Positions 15,174 to 17,062 of a stretch of 17,062 nucleotides of DNA are shown here, in pieces; the first letter of the stretch is position 1; each line of letters begins with the position of its first letter. The position numbers and the translations under genes are program-made. Source of the stretch: a bacterium TMED144. GTDB lineage: Bacteria; Fidelibacterota; Marinisomatia; Marinisomatales; TCS55. The stretch covers positions 32,777 to 49,838 of the forward strand of contig NHGT02000022.1 in NCBI GenBank assembly GCA_002170005.2. Reading direction: 5' to 3'. Below the pieces are notes generated by a model. The model searched no databases. It was given only the letters and a program-made list of their open reading frames with translations, and was not told the DNA's origin.

Positions 15174-16301
15174 TTATATCTTTAGAAATATTTTCTTTTT
15201 TTTCATCCAATATAGCAATAGCCAGAATATGATAAGGTGAAAAATTGCAAAAAGAAGTGACCCGAAAGATCCTTCATTCAGTTCAAAAAAAACTGTTTTA
15301 TAAAGATAATAGTACCCGTTTACAACGCTTTCATTTAATTGATAATTAATCCTCAACAGTATCTTCGTCCATATGCCTGAAATAATAAAAAGAAAAATTG
15401 AATTCGACCCTAGAACAGCTAGACCTTTGGCTACGCTTCTATACTTCTTTATATCAATAATGTATATCATAAAAGAAATGAAAAGAGTCGCAATACCAGC
15501 TGTAAACATTACATAAGAGCTCGTCCAGAGTTGTTTATTGATAGGCATTAAAATGCCCCAAAACAAACCTATTAGCAAAGATCCTAATCCTAAGACAATC
15601 ATTCTTTTGATATTATCCTTAATTATTTTATTAGTAATCATCATAGTACCAACTAGGAAACCAAAATTAGTGGTTGCGATGGAAGGAATGGTGCTTAGTA
15701 TTCCTTCTGGGTCAAATGGTATGCCCATACCTTTATATAGATGACTTTCCCCTAATAGTAATTTATCAAATGCTAAAATAATATTTGTTTGTAAAGCATA
15801 AGGGTCTGTTCCATGGTAGATGCCAAAGATCTCCATTAACCCCCAATAGCCAATTAATAGAGCAATTGTAATTTTTACTATGTTGCGGATATCATTTTTC
15901 AATACGATGATACTTGAAACAAAATAACAAATCCCAATTCGCTGTAGCACACCGAGGATCCTTAATGAAGACCAATCCCAATCTTGTCTGATGAAAGGAA
16001 ATGCATTAAGCAACAGACCGATTAAGAAAATGGAAATTCCTCTTTTAAAGGTTTTTAAAAACAATGGTTTGGTGAGGCACATATCATATTTTTCAAATGA
16101 ATAACGCATTGAAATGCCTACAACAAATAGAAAAAAAGGAAACACTAGATCGGTAGGTGTGCATCCATGCCAATTGGCATGTTTCAGTGGCTGATAGGCT
16201 TTGGCCCACGAACCAGGCATATTGACAATAATCATAAATGCCAAAGTCAAACCTCTGAAAGCATCAATTGCAAGTATTCTTCTAAGAGTTGGATGATTCA
16301 T
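15174..16301 (-). CDS. nagX: COG4299/DUF5009 membrane acetyltransferase (NagX/HGSNAT-like)
   Basis: 375-residue membrane protein with about ten helices, related to the bacterial NagX family and to human heparan-alpha-glucosaminide N-acetyltransferase. The N-terminal signature is complete: ILAIDAFRGLTLAFMIIVN, then LKHANWHGCTPTDLVFPFF. H41 in this segment aligns with the HGSNAT active-site histidine. The family is thought to acetylate amino sugars across the membrane using cytoplasmic acetyl-CoA; in several bacteria nagX lies in N-acetylglucosamine utilisation regulons. The C-terminus is Lys-rich (KKKKIFLKI). Its start overlaps the upstream MFS stop by ATGA, so the two are translationally coupled. 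The gene symbol follows the family name and the exact substrate is inferred. Confidence 0.9.
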   Translation of the reverse strand: MNHPTLRRILAIDAFRGLTLAFMIIVNMPGSWAKAYQPLKHANWHGCTPTDLVFPFFLFVVGISMRYSFEKYDMCLTKPLFLKTFKRGISIFLIGLLLNAFPFIRQDWDWSSLRILGVLQRIGICYFVSSIIVLKNDIRNIVKITIALLIGYWGLMEIFGIYHGTDPYALQTNIILAFDKLLLGESHLYKGMGIPFDPEGILSTIPSIATTNFGFLVGTMMITNKIIKDNIKRMIVLGLGSLLIGLFWGILMPINKQLWTSSYVMFTAGIATLFISFMIYIIDIKKYRSVAKGLAVLGSNSIFLFIISGIWTKILLRINYQLNESVVNGYYYLYKTVFFELNEGSFGSLLFAIFHLIIFWLLLYWMKKKKIFLKI

Positions 16302-17062
16302 GCTTTATTTCTTCCATAGTTTTGTTTAATTGAAAGAAACTTGATCATTATCAGCCCTGGGATTGTTGATAAAATTACCCAAATGAAAAAATTAAAATAT
16401 CCAAATGATTCTTGGATCATTCCGCTAAACATGCCGGGGATCATCATCCCCATCGCCATGATACCTGTACAAATTGCATAGTGGGAGGTGCTATTCTTAC
16501 CCTCCGATATCATCATCATGTATAATAAATATGCAGTAAAGCCAAAACCATAGCCGAATTGTTCAATGCATATCAGTGTGCCAATCAATATTTTGTTTGA
16601 GGGCAGCGAATGCGCCATATAAACATATACAATGTCTGGTAATTTCATAGCCAAAGCCATCCATACGATCCAAAACTTAAGACCTTGTTTTGCGATTAAA
16701 ATCCCCCCAACAATTCCTCCTATTGTTAAGCATGCAGTTCCCAATGTTCCATAGAGAAAGCCATATTCAACATTGCTTAGTCCTAAACCTCCATCGTTCA
16801 ATGAATCAAGCATAAATAATGGCGCAATCTTGACTAACTGTGCTTCTCCGAATCGATATATTAAAATAAAAATAATTGATATAGATATGGATGGTTTTAA
16901 AAAAAAGGATTTTAAAATGAGGTAAAACTCTTGAAATAATTGGCTAGAATTATTACTCCTGTTTTTTTCAGTTTTAGGTAGCACTTTATAATGATAAAAT
17001 GCGCTCATAAATAATGTGACTGAGAGGGCAAAGAATAATAATGACCAGGCAAAATAAATTTG
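16298..17062 (-). CDS. MFS transporter, AmpG/SLC33-like (5' partial)
   Basis: C-terminal part of a major facilitator permease. The frame stays open through the right edge of the window (about 18 more residues precede the internal ATG at 17008), so the true start is outside. The visible 254 residues give about seven helices. They include YRFGEAQLVKIAPLFMLD, a GGIVGG motif, IEQFGYGFGFTAYLLYMM and SHYAICTGIMAMGMMIPGMF. These segments recur in an MFS group common in Bacteroidetes and annotated as AmpG-like or SLC33-like. The ATGA junction with the NagX-like gene suggests import of an amino sugar or muropeptide-derived compound that the acetyltransferase handles. The substrate is inferred. Confidence 0.9.
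   Translation of the reverse strand, partial: QIYFAWSLLFFALSVTLFMSAFYHYKVLPKTEKNRSNNSSQLFQEFYLILKSFFLKPSISISIIFILIYRFGEAQLVKIAPLFMLDSLNDGGLGLSNVEYGFLYGTLGTACLTIGGIVGGILIAKQGLKFWIVWMALAMKLPDIVYVYMAHSLPSNKILIGTLICIEQFGYGFGFTAYLLYMMMISEGKNSTSHYAICTGIMAMGMMIPGMFSGMIQESFGYFNFFIWVILSTIPGLIMIKFLSIKQNYGRNKA

Noticed and set aside
15184..15204. GAAA-TAT-TTTC hairpin and T-run at the convergent gene ends, as a terminator.
   Set aside because: The stem is 4 bp and mostly A-T, and it lies in codons for the Lys-rich end of the NagX-like protein, which explains the T-run.

Overview
This 17 kb window is AT-rich (about one third G+C by eye) and tightly packed. Fifteen genes run on the + strand, and two on the - strand converge on them at the right end. 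No tRNA, rRNA, CRISPR array, insertion sequence or phage gene was seen. It looks like chromosomal DNA of a free-living aerobic bacterium with a compact genome and weak use of Shine-Dalgarno sites. The caa3-type subunit IV, the adjacent Sco and DUF420 genes, the DUF5916 protein and the NagX/MFS pair suggest the Bacteroidetes/Marinimicrobia (FCB) side of the tree, possibly a marine lineage. That placement is inference from gene content and is not proven.

Region 1 (1-6871) is a cytochrome c oxidase operon in an unusual order: subunit I (5' end off the window), subunit III, subunit IV, a 59-residue two-helix membrane peptide, an 83-residue exported CxxC membrane peptide, subunit II, heme A synthase, heme O synthase, Sco copper chaperone and a DUF420/CtaM-like membrane protein. 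Structural subunits, heme A supply and copper delivery are thus made together. Several junctions are 4-base ATGA overlaps. Subunit I keeps all heme and copper ligands and the D-channel residues. It has isoleucine where the K-channel lysine of classical A1 oxidases sits.

Region 2 (6926-10420) holds a GAF/HD-GYP cyclic-di-GMP phosphodiesterase-like protein, followed after 9 bases by an SLC13/DASS-type permease with two cytoplasmic RCK_C (TrkA-C) domains.

Region 3 (10463-15168) holds a MATE exporter, a pterin-4a-carbinolamine dehydratase, a DUF5916 outer-membrane-type protein whose start codon and near-perfect ribosome site lie inside the dehydratase gene, and an EamA/DMT permease.

Region 4 (15174-17062, - strand) is a translationally coupled pair: an AmpG/SLC33-like MFS permease (5' end off the window) and a COG4299/NagX (HGSNAT-like) membrane acetyltransferase. 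It is probably a module for uptake and acetylation of amino sugars or muropeptide fragments.

The strongest candidates for something undescribed are the two small membrane proteins between oxidase subunits IV and II, considered together with the atypical K-channel of subunit I. No intergenic stretch exceeds about 60 bases, so there is no long non-coding region to describe.
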